A stretch of DNA of 64,000 nucleotides, taken from positions 2,666,001-2,730,000 of the forward strand of contig NZ_CP109907.1 in NCBI RefSeq assembly GCF_033097525.1. Reading direction: 5' to 3'. This DNA is from Sphingobacterium sp. UGAL515B_05. Its GTDB lineage: Bacteria; Bacteroidota; Bacteroidia; Sphingobacteriales; Sphingobacteriaceae. Made by a program: the position numbers and the translations under genes. Positions 10,003 through 16,669 of the stretch are shown piece by piece. The notes under the pieces are model-generated. The model saw only the letters and a list, made by a program, of their open reading frames with translations. It did no database searches and had not been told where the DNA came from. The first letter of the stretch is position 1; each line of letters begins with the position of its first letter.

Positions 10003-10221
10003 ATGCCGTTTATGGAAATTTTTAAAACACACCGCAAGTTATTTTTTCTTTACTGCCTTATTATGCTAGTGATTATATTAAGTCAGCAACTTATAGACGT
10101 TCACTTTCGGGGTGAAGCAGTGGAATTCACTTCAGACAGAATAATTAGAGTAGTTGTGTGTCTAATTGTTGGAGCATGGATACTTACATTTGTGGAAATA
10201 AAGACTAAAAAGCTTAAGTAA
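10003..10221 (+). CDS. small membrane protein, unknown function
   Basis: 72 aa with two likely transmembrane helices (about 13-29, LFFLYCLIMLVIILSQQ, and about 47-63, RIIRVVVCLIVGAWILT) and a lysine-rich C-terminus (KTKKLK), suggesting both ends face the cytoplasm. No family recognised. A second in-frame ATG at 10012 is also possible. It stands alone between two secreted-protein genes. Confidence 0.55.
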   Translation: MPFMEIFKTHRKLFFLYCLIMLVIILSQQLIDVHFRGEAVEFTSDRIIRVVVCLIVGAWILTFVEIKTKKLK

Positions 10222-10309
10222 ATTAAAGAATCTCTAATTATCTGATCTGACTGCAAGAAGTTACATTTAGGGAAATGTAGAAAAGCCGCTTATTAAGCTA
10301 AAATAAGTT

Positions 10310-10840
10310 ATGAAAAGATTATTGTTTATTATTCCCTTTGTTGTTTTCTTTCTAGGATGTAAGAAAGAAAAAGACGATGCTAATCCTTTCTTAGGAGAAT
10401 GGGAAATCAAGACCATCTATACAAAGTATACCGACCCGGTTGCTGGACTAAAAGAGGAAACAACGGACGTGAAAACATTTTTGGCAAAGAATGGCTATTC
10501 CCCATCGACCTATAAAGGAATGCTGTTTTATGCTGTTGATAGTGCCGCATTGATAACATCGGAGATATTCGCGCTGCCCAACGATGATGGGCACCTATAT
10601 GAGGATCCGGACAAACCTGATAGCGAAAGCAAAACGGCCGATAGGATAAGAGCGAGCTATAAGGTCGATGGCAATACCATCACTCTTCAATTGGAACCAT
10701 TACCAGTCTCACAGAAGTTAACTTATCGTTATGCTTTTGTAAATGGTTTTCTTGAACTTACTGTAAAAGATCTAGAAAGTGAGCTGGAAGGAAAGCCTGT
10801 GATCCATAAAGAAGTATGGACATTGCAGAAAAGCAAATAA
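10310..10840 (+). CDS. lipoprotein of unknown function
   Basis: 176 aa. The signal peptide ends in lipobox Cys17 (FFLGC) followed by KKEKDDANPFLGEWEIKTIY. The NPFLGEWE opening, a series of beta strands and a C-terminal FLELTVKDLES...EVWTLQK resemble the small lipocalin-like lipoproteins of Bacteroidota, but I cannot assign a family with certainty. The next gene begins 42 bases after its stop and may be cotranscribed. Confidence 0.7.
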   Translation: MKRLLFIIPFVVFFLGCKKEKDDANPFLGEWEIKTIYTKYTDPVAGLKEETTDVKTFLAKNGYSPSTYKGMLFYAVDSAALITSEIFALPNDDGHLYEDPDKPDSESKTADRIRASYKVDGNTITLQLEPLPVSQKLTYRYAFVNGFLELTVKDLESELEGKPVIHKEVWTLQKSK

Positions 10841-10882
10841 TGCGATAACTTAGCGGAACCTATTTTCTGAAATTTATTTTCC

Positions 10883-11892
10883 ATGAAACGGATTATTTTC
10901 CTCCTATTCATTATTCTTATAAATAAAGTTGCCGTGCAAGCGCAGCCAAAGACGAGACCATTTCAATTTAAGAAACCAAATCAAGTAGTTGAACATGCGA
11001 AGTTTGGTAAAATAAGCCTATACGACGCAAGGGAGATAAAAGATAATCTGGGTGTCATACAAGTAGGTATGATGAACGCAAACCGGTTGTTGGTGGCGGA
11101 GCCATCATTGGAAAAACAGTTACAGAGCCAATTGGAACAAATAACCGGTCGTAAAGGCAATGGTGAATTGCTGATGCGGTTGGAAAAATTCTGCATAGCG
11201 GAATTGATGGGAGCTTTTTCTGAAAAGGGATTTTTGGATTTTAGAGCAATCTTATTCTCAAAAGAGGCTAATGGAGAATATTTACAGCTAGCCCGAGCTG
11301 ATACAGCTATCGTCGTTAAAGGGATGGATGTAACCAAAGCGACTTTGGCACGCGCCAGCGATGTTGTCAATAACCTGATCTTTGATGCATTAACCAAAAA
11401 CGGCGATACCACAAAGAGCTATAGTCTCAGTGAAATCGAACATTACGACGATATTCAAAAGAAACAATTGGCACTTTATAACACGGAAACATTAAAGATG
11501 GGTTATATCTGACCTACGAAGAATTTGCCCTTCAAACACCATCAGGAGGGCAGGCCCAATTAAGAGAGGACGATTTAAACTTAGGCTTCTTTAAGGAGAA
11601 TGAAAAAGGGAAACTGAAAAAGGTAAACCCGAAAGATTATTATGCAGTAGTGCACGCTGGTAATCCTTTTATTTCAAGTCAGGATCAGTTTTATGCTTTA
11701 ATCAAGGAAGATGATGATTTTATTTTTGTGGGCCCCGTTGTGGAAACTGCATCTGCAACCAATGTTGTTGTAGCTTCGGTGTTGCTAGGTGCAATAGGAG
11801 GTGTGTTGGTAGCAGGCCCTGAAACAAATTACTATAGGCAGAAACTCGACTATGCAAATGGTAGCTTTATTCGAATGCTGAATAAACAATAA
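10883..11892 (+). pseudogene. secreted protein of unknown function, split by a one-base frameshift
   Basis: The first frame (10883-11512, 209 codons) begins with a signal peptide (MKRIIFLLFIILINKVAVQAQ) and ends abruptly at KMGYI. The next frame continues the same protein without interruption: KDGLYLTYEEFALQTPSGG..., running to a stop at 11890-11892. Adding one A to the short A-run at 11494-11496 changes TTA-AAG-ATG to TTA-AAA-GAT and restores one 336-residue protein. The C-terminal half has a glycine-rich hydrophobic segment (VVVASVLLGAIGGVLVAGP, a likely membrane helix). The YLTYEEF stretch is typical of secreted Bacteroidota proteins of unknown role. The gene is either truly broken or there is a sequencing error; the downstream frame retains protein-like sequence, so any lesion would be recent. 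Confidence 0.78.
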
Positions 11893-12137
11893 TATGTATC
11901 TCTTATTTACATCGTAAAAAACTTTTGGTCGAATCTAGTATATCGTCTTATATTTTGTTTAAAATTTGATGCGTTCGCAGTTTTCCATAATTTGTTAATA
12001 ACATTGTGGAAAACGTTGTTACTCCAGAGTTGTGAAATAGGTTCTTTGTTACTGAAATGTATTGACGCTATAAATTAATTATTCTTTATTTATTAAATAA
12101 TCATGTATATTAAATGCAATATATTAACCCTTGACTA
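11893..12137. other. 245-base spacer with an inverted repeat
   Basis: No gene is visible. An inverted repeat GTTTTCCA (11980-11987) and TGGAAAAC (12007-12014) encloses a TTAATAACATT-type core; TGTGGAAAA at 12005-12013 matches the DnaA-box consensus TTWTNCACA on the minus strand. The remainder is AT-rich leader to the small gene at 12138. Related repeats occur at 14139-14173 and 15391-15425. Confidence 0.6.
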
Positions 12138-12323
12138 ATGAAAACCAAATTTATACTTGTTTTAATATTGTCCTTCATCGTCTGCTTCTCCATAGCAGCT
12201 GCTGTATACTATTTCTTGGATGAGAAATCGTCCATTCCCGATTCCTTGTTCGTGGCGTCTATATCAAGCTCTATCGTGATTACATTATTCTCAAAGTTTA
12301 ACACAGCCGCTCGACGTAAATAA
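12138..12323 (+). CDS. small two-helix membrane protein, unknown function
   Basis: 61 aa. Helices at about 4-26 (KFILVLILSFIVCFSIAAAVYYF) and 36-52 (SLFVASISSSIVITLFS) with a positively charged tail (NTAARRK). ATG start in a normal context, but the only support is the reading frame and its membrane-protein composition. It lies downstream of one of the three related inverted-repeat spacers. Confidence 0.45.
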   Translation: MKTKFILVLILSFIVCFSIAAAVYYFLDEKSSIPDSLFVASISSSIVITLFSKFNTAARRK

Positions 12324-12335
12324 TTATATTTTCTT

Positions 12336-12490
12336 GGCACCAACTCCATACCAACTAGTGGTCAACTCCGTACTGTAACCGCCTTGTGTCCACAGTGAGT
12401 CCACGTTGAGTCCACCTTCTAAGGGTTCCTTCACTGTACAGACATCCTGTTTGCATCTTGCTTGCAATTAGAAGGTGGTTAGGAGTTGGC
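12336..12490. repeat. nested inverted and direct repeats in the spacer before an orphan gene
   Basis: The 295-base gap 12324-12618 contains outer inverted arms CCAACTCC (12340-12347) and GGAGTTGG (12482-12489) and inner arms CCACCTTCTAA (12412-12422) and TTAGAAGGTGG (12468-12478). CAACTCC also recurs at 12363, and GTCCAC occurs three times between 12388 and 12415. No coding frame explains it. Its function is unknown; the nested symmetry suggests a folded RNA, a binding array or the remnant of a small mobile element. Confidence 0.6.
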
Positions 12491-12618
12491 TATAACTAAT
12501 CCCAAAAAAGGTATCACTAAATTTTCAAATTTATAATTGCTATTTGCTGCAGTTTTCGAATTCCTTAAAAATGAACAAGATACTTGACATAGGGTCGTTT
12601 TGGTGGTATATTTATTGT

Positions 12619-13353
12619 ATGGGAATAAATGATAATGGCTATATCCGTGGACTGGTTGGCCCACTGGTAAGCAGAAAGGTAGGAACAAAGAACTACATTC
12701 AAGGTAAACCACATCGTGTAAAACAAAACGTCGACACGAAGAAAGCTGGTAAAGATTTTGGACAGGCAAGTCGCGCGGGCGCTGCAATTAGGCAGGCTTT
12801 TAGGTTAGTGCATCAGGAACTGCATGATGGACAAATGGGCAATCGCTTGAATAAACAGATTTATAGGGCAATGAAGACAAATATCGATGACGATAGGGGA
12901 ACACTGTGCCTAAACAACTGTAGGCTCGATAGATTGGTGAATTTCCAATTCAACGAAAATTTCCATATGCAGGATGCGCTGAATATCGATCCAACGGTTA
13001 GCCTAACCGAGGAGAATCAGATCGAAATCTCATTTCCGATATTTGACATTAACCGAGCATTAATGCTACCCAAAGATTGTAATGCTATCGCCTTTAAATT
13101 CCATACTTTTTCTTTCAATTTCAAAGAAAGGGAATTTATAGAAGTAAAGGATGAAGAATGGGAGATCGATATCGTCTATGGACAGGATCCAATTCCGGCC
13201 AAGACGATCAGCATCCCATGCAACGAATTTGTTAATACACCCATCCTGGTTGGATTTACGATCATATATCTTCATAAAAATGGCCGACGCTGCAATGTGC
13301 TCAATGAAGTTGATTGTACGCCTGCAACCATTCTAGCTGCTTTCCAGTTATAA
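12619..13353 (+). CDS. orphan protein of unknown function
   Basis: 244 aa from the ATG at 12619; the frame is open back to 12544 with another ATG at 12571. I prefer 12619 because MGINDNGYIRGLVGPLVSRKVG looks like a true N-terminus. A promoter-like pair (TTG at 12584, TATATTTA at 12607) lies so close that the message would be nearly leaderless. No signal peptide or membrane helix is seen. The first 80 residues are basic and glycine-rich with a helical stretch (DFGQASRAGAAIRQAFRLVH); the rest is predicted beta, with four cysteines (Cys97, Cys101, and a Cys pair near the end). The layout recalls DUF6266-type Bacteroidota proteins, but I cannot confirm that. Confidence 0.62.
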   Translation: MGINDNGYIRGLVGPLVSRKVGTKNYIQGKPHRVKQNVDTKKAGKDFGQASRAGAAIRQAFRLVHQELHDGQMGNRLNKQIYRAMKTNIDDDRGTLCLNNCRLDRLVNFQFNENFHMQDALNIDPTVSLTEENQIEISFPIFDINRALMLPKDCNAIAFKFHTFSFNFKEREFIEVKDEEWEIDIVYGQDPIPAKTISIPCNEFVNTPILVGFTIIYLHKNGRRCNVLNEVDCTPATILAAFQL

Positions 13354-13389
13354 AAGTGATCTTAATCTTTTCCTATATTTTTTCCTACC

Positions 13390-13414
13390 GGAGCGGATAT
13401 CCATTTACCGCTCC
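13390..13414 (+). terminator. hairpin after the orphan gene
   Basis: Perfect 7-bp stem GGAGCGG (13390-13396) with CCGCTCC (13408-13414), followed by CTTTACC. The loop ends in TCCATTTACCG, a string repeated directly at 13421. Weak T-run; a plausible terminator for the gene ending at 13353. Confidence 0.5.
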
Positions 13415-13483
13415 TTTACCTCCATTTACCGACTTTTTTATTCCGTTGATCTAAATGTAATAAAATGGAATGCTGGGTTGTCT

Positions 13484-13491
13484 TACTTTTG
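13484..13491 (+). promoter_or_regulatory. Bacteroidota -7 box for the NTF2-like gene
   Basis: TACTTTTG is an exact match to TAnnTTTG, 93 bases before the ATG at 13585. No clear -33 TTG at the right spacing is visible, so the call rests on the -7 box and position. Confidence 0.45.
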
Positions 13492-13584
13492 AATCAGAAT
13501 CTTAAAGGAAATGATGCAACAAAATCAATATCCTTGCGACAATAAGAAAAGAGACAAAAAAACTAACACTATAAATAAAGTATT

Positions 13585-14016
13585 ATGAAAACTTTAGTAA
13601 AGACATTCGCAGCAGCAGCATTGATTACGGTATCAACTTTCGCAATGGCAGCTGCTGACCCAGGTAAAGCATTAAACTTCTCCACAGCTGATTTGGCGAT
13701 CGATAGCTACGTGTCGGTTATGACAGAAGGTGCATCTCAGGGCGTAGAAAAATTATTCGCATCCGAATTCAACCAAAAAATTCAAGGCAAAGTTGCGCGT
13801 ACCAATAGCCGTTCGGAAGTTATCTCTTTCCTGAAAAAGCAAAAAGGGGAAAAGTTAAACTGCAGCACAAATACAGAAGTTCTTGAGGAATCTGAAAACT
13901 ATATGGTCGCACGTATCACCATGAAGTTTGATGATTTCACCAAAACAGATTTAGTGACGTTGGTTAATGAGTCAGGAAGCTGGAAGGTTGCAAGCTCTGT
14001 AAACTCCTATAAATAG
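13585..14016 (+). CDS. secreted NTF2-like (lumazine-binding-type) small protein
   Basis: 143 aa. A signal peptide (about 1-23, cleavage after AMAAA) precedes a single domain of about 115 residues: AIDSYVSVMTEGASQGVEKLF, a beta-rich centre (YMVARITMKF) and the closing LVTLVNESGSWKVASSVNSYK. This helix-then-sheet layout ending in GSWKV is typical of NTF2-like folds, particularly the putative lumazine-binding group in Bacteroidota. Role unknown, probably ligand binding in the periplasm. Monocistronic, with its own -7 box and a strong terminator. Confidence 0.75.
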   Translation: MKTLVKTFAAAALITVSTFAMAAADPGKALNFSTADLAIDSYVSVMTEGASQGVEKLFASEFNQKIQGKVARTNSRSEVISFLKKQKGEKLNCSTNTEVLEESENYMVARITMKFDDFTKTDLVTLVNESGSWKVASSVNSYK

Positions 14017-14048
14017 AAACTGTTTAATTAAATTCATATGTTTATTTT

Positions 14049-14077
14049 AGCCACGTCGGGATGATGTGGCTTTTTTT
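14049..14077 (+). terminator. rho-independent terminator
   Basis: Stem AGCCACGTC (14049-14057) with GATGTGGCT (14063-14071), one G.U pair and a five-base loop, running into seven T. It ends the NTF2-like gene. Confidence 0.9.
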
Positions 14078-14138
14078 GTTTCACCATCTCTTAGCGAATC
14101 TGAAATGGCTTTATTACTTACATGAGTAACGTTTTTAA

Positions 14139-14173
14139 GTTATCAACAGAGTTATTAACATTGTGTTGATAAC
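14139..14173. repeat. inverted repeat with DnaA-box-like arms upstream of the first TonB-C/MORN gene
   Basis: Perfect 10-bp arms GTTATCAACA (14139-14148) and TGTTGATAAC (14164-14173) flank GAGTTATTAACATTG. TTATCAACA is one mismatch from the DnaA box TTATCCACA. The core resembles the cores at 11990-12004 and 15391-15412. It sits 110 bases before the start codon at 14284. Confidence 0.6.
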
Positions 14174-14283
14174 CTGGTTTCCTCAATTGCAGCGATAGTT
14201 GTAATAAGTAATAATTAATTAACCTGTTTATTTCTTGTTTGGCTGCTCCATTTGTTATTATTGCAATACTATTAACAAATTTT

Positions 14284-15267
14284 ATGAAATCCAACTTGTA
14301 TTTAGCGGCAAAGCTGATTTGTTATTTGCTATTCAATCTATTTATATTTAATGCGAGTGCTCAGATTGAGCGAACAGCATACTATACAAAGGCAGGGCGA
14401 GAAACCAAACTAAAGGATTCAGCCTATTTTTCCAGAACCATAGTGCATATGACAGATCAGCCTATGTCATACTTTAAGATCGTAGAGCATTATTTACCGA
14501 ATAATACCATTAAGCTAAATGGAACAGTGCAGGATACAGGTATTATTTTAAAATTCTTTGGGAAGCTGGAGGAGTTTTATTTCAATGGTGAAAAGCGTAG
14601 TCTAGAAAATTTTAATTCAGAAAATGTACGTGTTGATTCAGCATTTTACTGGTATCCGAATGGGAAGTTAAGAACAATTTCACATTACCCATTTAACGAT
14701 AAAATAAAGGGCGGTGTCGCATATTATATCGCACATTACGATTCGTTAGGCAATAAGACTCTTGAAAATGGAAACGGTTTTATTCGCATTGAGTATGATC
14801 ATGACGATTACCTACAGGGAGAAATGGAAAATTACCGTCGTGAAGGTAAATGGGAGGGTATAATGTCTAAGCTGCCAATTACCGAGGTCTTTGCGCGAGG
14901 CAAGCTGCTCTTTGGTGTCAAAACCAAAGATAATGGAACGACCATTAGCTATGATTCAACGACCTATTGGGTTGATCCCGTTTACCCAAGCGGAATGCCA
15001 AAATTGATGAACTTTGTTGCTAGACATTATAAATGGCCTAAAGAAGCTAAGCGAAATAATGTTAAGGGGGTATTGGAAATTAGTTTTGTTGTGAATAAGG
15101 AAGGATATTTAGAAGATATTGTTGTGAAAAAAGACTTGGGCTTTGGTACGGGCGAGGAGGGTATTCGTGTGTTAAAAATGGCCGAAAGATGGAAACCGGG
15201 AATACTGCGTGGAGAGCCTATCGGTGTAATGTTTACGATACCAATTCGGTTAGATGCCAATCCTTGA
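14284..15267 (+). CDS. secreted MORN/YwqK-like protein with TonB C-terminal domain (copy 1)
   Basis: 327 aa from the ATG at 14284, which gives a good signal peptide (MKSNLYLAAKLICYLLFNLFIFNASAQ); a TTG 45 bases upstream is also in frame. The middle carries short repeats such as EEFYFNGEKRSLENF and SAFYWYPNGKLRTISHY, typical of MORN/YwqK-like proteins. The last 90 residues are a TonB C-terminal domain (FVARHYKWPKEAKRNNVKGV, DLGFGTGEEGIRVLKMAERWKPG, IPIRL). It lacks the N-terminal membrane anchor and proline-rich linker of true TonB, so it is unlikely to energise transport alone. Paralogous to the next gene. Confidence 0.82.
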   Translation: MKSNLYLAAKLICYLLFNLFIFNASAQIERTAYYTKAGRETKLKDSAYFSRTIVHMTDQPMSYFKIVEHYLPNNTIKLNGTVQDTGIILKFFGKLEEFYFNGEKRSLENFNSENVRVDSAFYWYPNGKLRTISHYPFNDKIKGGVAYYIAHYDSLGNKTLENGNGFIRIEYDHDDYLQGEMENYRREGKWEGIMSKLPITEVFARGKLLFGVKTKDNGTTISYDSTTYWVDPVYPSGMPKLMNFVARHYKWPKEAKRNNVKGVLEISFVVNKEGYLEDIVVKKDLGFGTGEEGIRVLKMAERWKPGILRGEPIGVMFTIPIRLDANP

Positions 15268-15390
15268 TTGATGGTCTGTTCAAAAAGACTGATTGTGTTT
15301 TTGGCGTGTAGTTGTTCTTCTGTTCCTATGGTGAAGGCTAAAATGAAGTTCTGTGAATAAATGAAGCCCTCAATTTTCGTGACAAGTTGG

Positions 15391-15425
15391 GTTATTAACA
15401 ATCTTATTAACATCATGTGGAAAAC
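15391..15425. repeat. third related structured spacer motif
   Basis: GTTATTAACAATCTTATTAAC is followed by ATCATGTGGAAAAC; TGTGGAAAA at 15416-15424 fits the DnaA-box consensus on the minus strand. CAAGTT just upstream (15383) pairs with AACTTG just downstream. It lies 101 bases before the ATG at 15526, nearly the spacing seen for the copy before 14284. Confidence 0.5.
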
Positions 15426-15525
15426 TTGATTTTACAGCATGATGTTGAACATAAATAGAAATAAGTATTATTTAATCGATTAATTCTTTATTTAACCAGG
15501 ATATTTGTTATTATTATCAATTATT

Positions 15526-16518
15526 ATGAAGTATTATTTACATTTTTGGGTCTCAACCGTCTGTTTTTTGTTATTCAATTTTTTCTTATCAAACCTTTAT
15601 GCTCAGGTTTCTTTTACAAGTTATCATAAGAAAGATGGCGATGAAACAAAACAAGCGGATTCGGCCTATTATATGCGGACAATTCATGTTGATGCATCGG
15701 GAAAGGATAAAGTTTATCGTGTAGAGGAGTTTTACACTCGCAATGATTCGATCAAACTCAGTGGCATCAGTACAAATGCGCTTTATCCATTTAAATTTCG
15801 CGGGCGAAAGTACGAATTTTATGAACAGGGAACGTTAAAAAGCTTAGAAAACTACAGCGACGAAAGTGCTCTTATAGATTCTGCTTTTTATCTGTATCCA
15901 GGGAATAAATTGGAGAAGATTGTTTTTTATTCCAGTAGTCCCGATAAAAAAGGAAAACTGAAAATAGAAGATCCCATCTATGTTGTGTACTATGATTCTC
16001 TTAACAACAAAACGTTGGAAAATGGGAACGGATTTATTCGGCTAAATTATGGGTGGAGTTATGAAGAGGGACAAATGAAAAACAATTTGCGCGAAGGTGA
16101 ATGGAAAGGAAAGATGGGAAAGGACAGCTTTGTTGAAACGTACTCGAATAATCAATTGGTGTCAGGGACTAAAACAAAGGTTGACGGAAAGGTTTTTAAA
16201 TATGATTCGTCTAACTTTATGAGTCCGCCTGATTACCCCGGTGGAATTTCTAGACTGATGGGCTTTATAGCGAGCAATTATGTCTACCCAAAGGAGGCGA
16301 TTAGCAATCAGGTGTCTGGTGTGGTCATGATAGCGTTTGTGATAGACAAAGATGGTAACATAAAAGATCCGGTAGTAACGAAAGATTTAGGTTTTGGAAC
16401 AGGGGAGGAAGGAATCCGTGTTATAAAAAAAGCAGGCAAATGGAAGCCCGGAATACAACGTGGAGAGAAACTAAATGTGAAGTATTCGCTCCCAATCCGC
16501 TTGAACACATCGCGATAG
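15526..16518 (+). CDS. secreted MORN/YwqK-like protein with TonB C-terminal domain (copy 2)
   Basis: 330 aa from the ATG at 15526 (a TTG at 15505 is in frame). The signal peptide MKYYLHFWVSTVCFLLFNFF...YAQ is followed by MORN-like strings (KYEFYEQGTLKSLENYSDES, SAFYLYPGNKLEKIVFY) and a TonB C-terminal domain ending RGEKLNVKYSLPIRLN. It shares order, length and short identical stretches (KTLENGNGFIR, DLGFGTGEEGIRV) with the preceding gene, so the two arose by tandem duplication. Function unknown; probable periplasmic protein-interaction module. Confidence 0.82.
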   Translation: MKYYLHFWVSTVCFLLFNFFLSNLYAQVSFTSYHKKDGDETKQADSAYYMRTIHVDASGKDKVYRVEEFYTRNDSIKLSGISTNALYPFKFRGRKYEFYEQGTLKSLENYSDESALIDSAFYLYPGNKLEKIVFYSSSPDKKGKLKIEDPIYVVYYDSLNNKTLENGNGFIRLNYGWSYEEGQMKNNLREGEWKGKMGKDSFVETYSNNQLVSGTKTKVDGKVFKYDSSNFMSPPDYPGGISRLMGFIASNYVYPKEAISNQVSGVVMIAFVIDKDGNIKDPVVTKDLGFGTGEEGIRVIKKAGKWKPGIQRGEKLNVKYSLPIRLNTSR

Positions 16519-16604
16519 AACTGTTTGGATAGCATTAAATAAAAATATATTAAATATAATCTCTCGCATATTTGAAATGAAATTCTAGCGGGATAGTGGT
16601 AAAA

Positions 16605-16651
16605 TACCTAAAAAGGGCTTTCCAATTTTTTTGGAAAGCCCTTTTTAGGTA
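16605..16651. terminator. bidirectional terminator between copy 2 and acs
   Basis: A perfect 21-bp stem, arms 16605-16625 and 16631-16651 with a five-T loop. T-rich and A-rich ends let it work on both strands, between the convergent genes ending at 16518 and 16670. Confidence 0.93.
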
Positions 16652-16669
16652 TAAAGGATTTAAGATAGA

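Noticed and set aside
11467..11512. Programmed ribosomal frameshifting in the gene at 10883-11892
   Set aside because: The site ATTAAAG is not a classical slippery heptamer, and I see no stable downstream hairpin or pseudoknot. A simple one-base loss explains it.
11980..15425. Chromosome replication origin
   Set aside because: DnaA-box-like words occur, but they are few, dispersed over 3.4 kb and not beside dnaA, dnaN or gidA-type genes; AT-rich unwinding regions are not distinctive.
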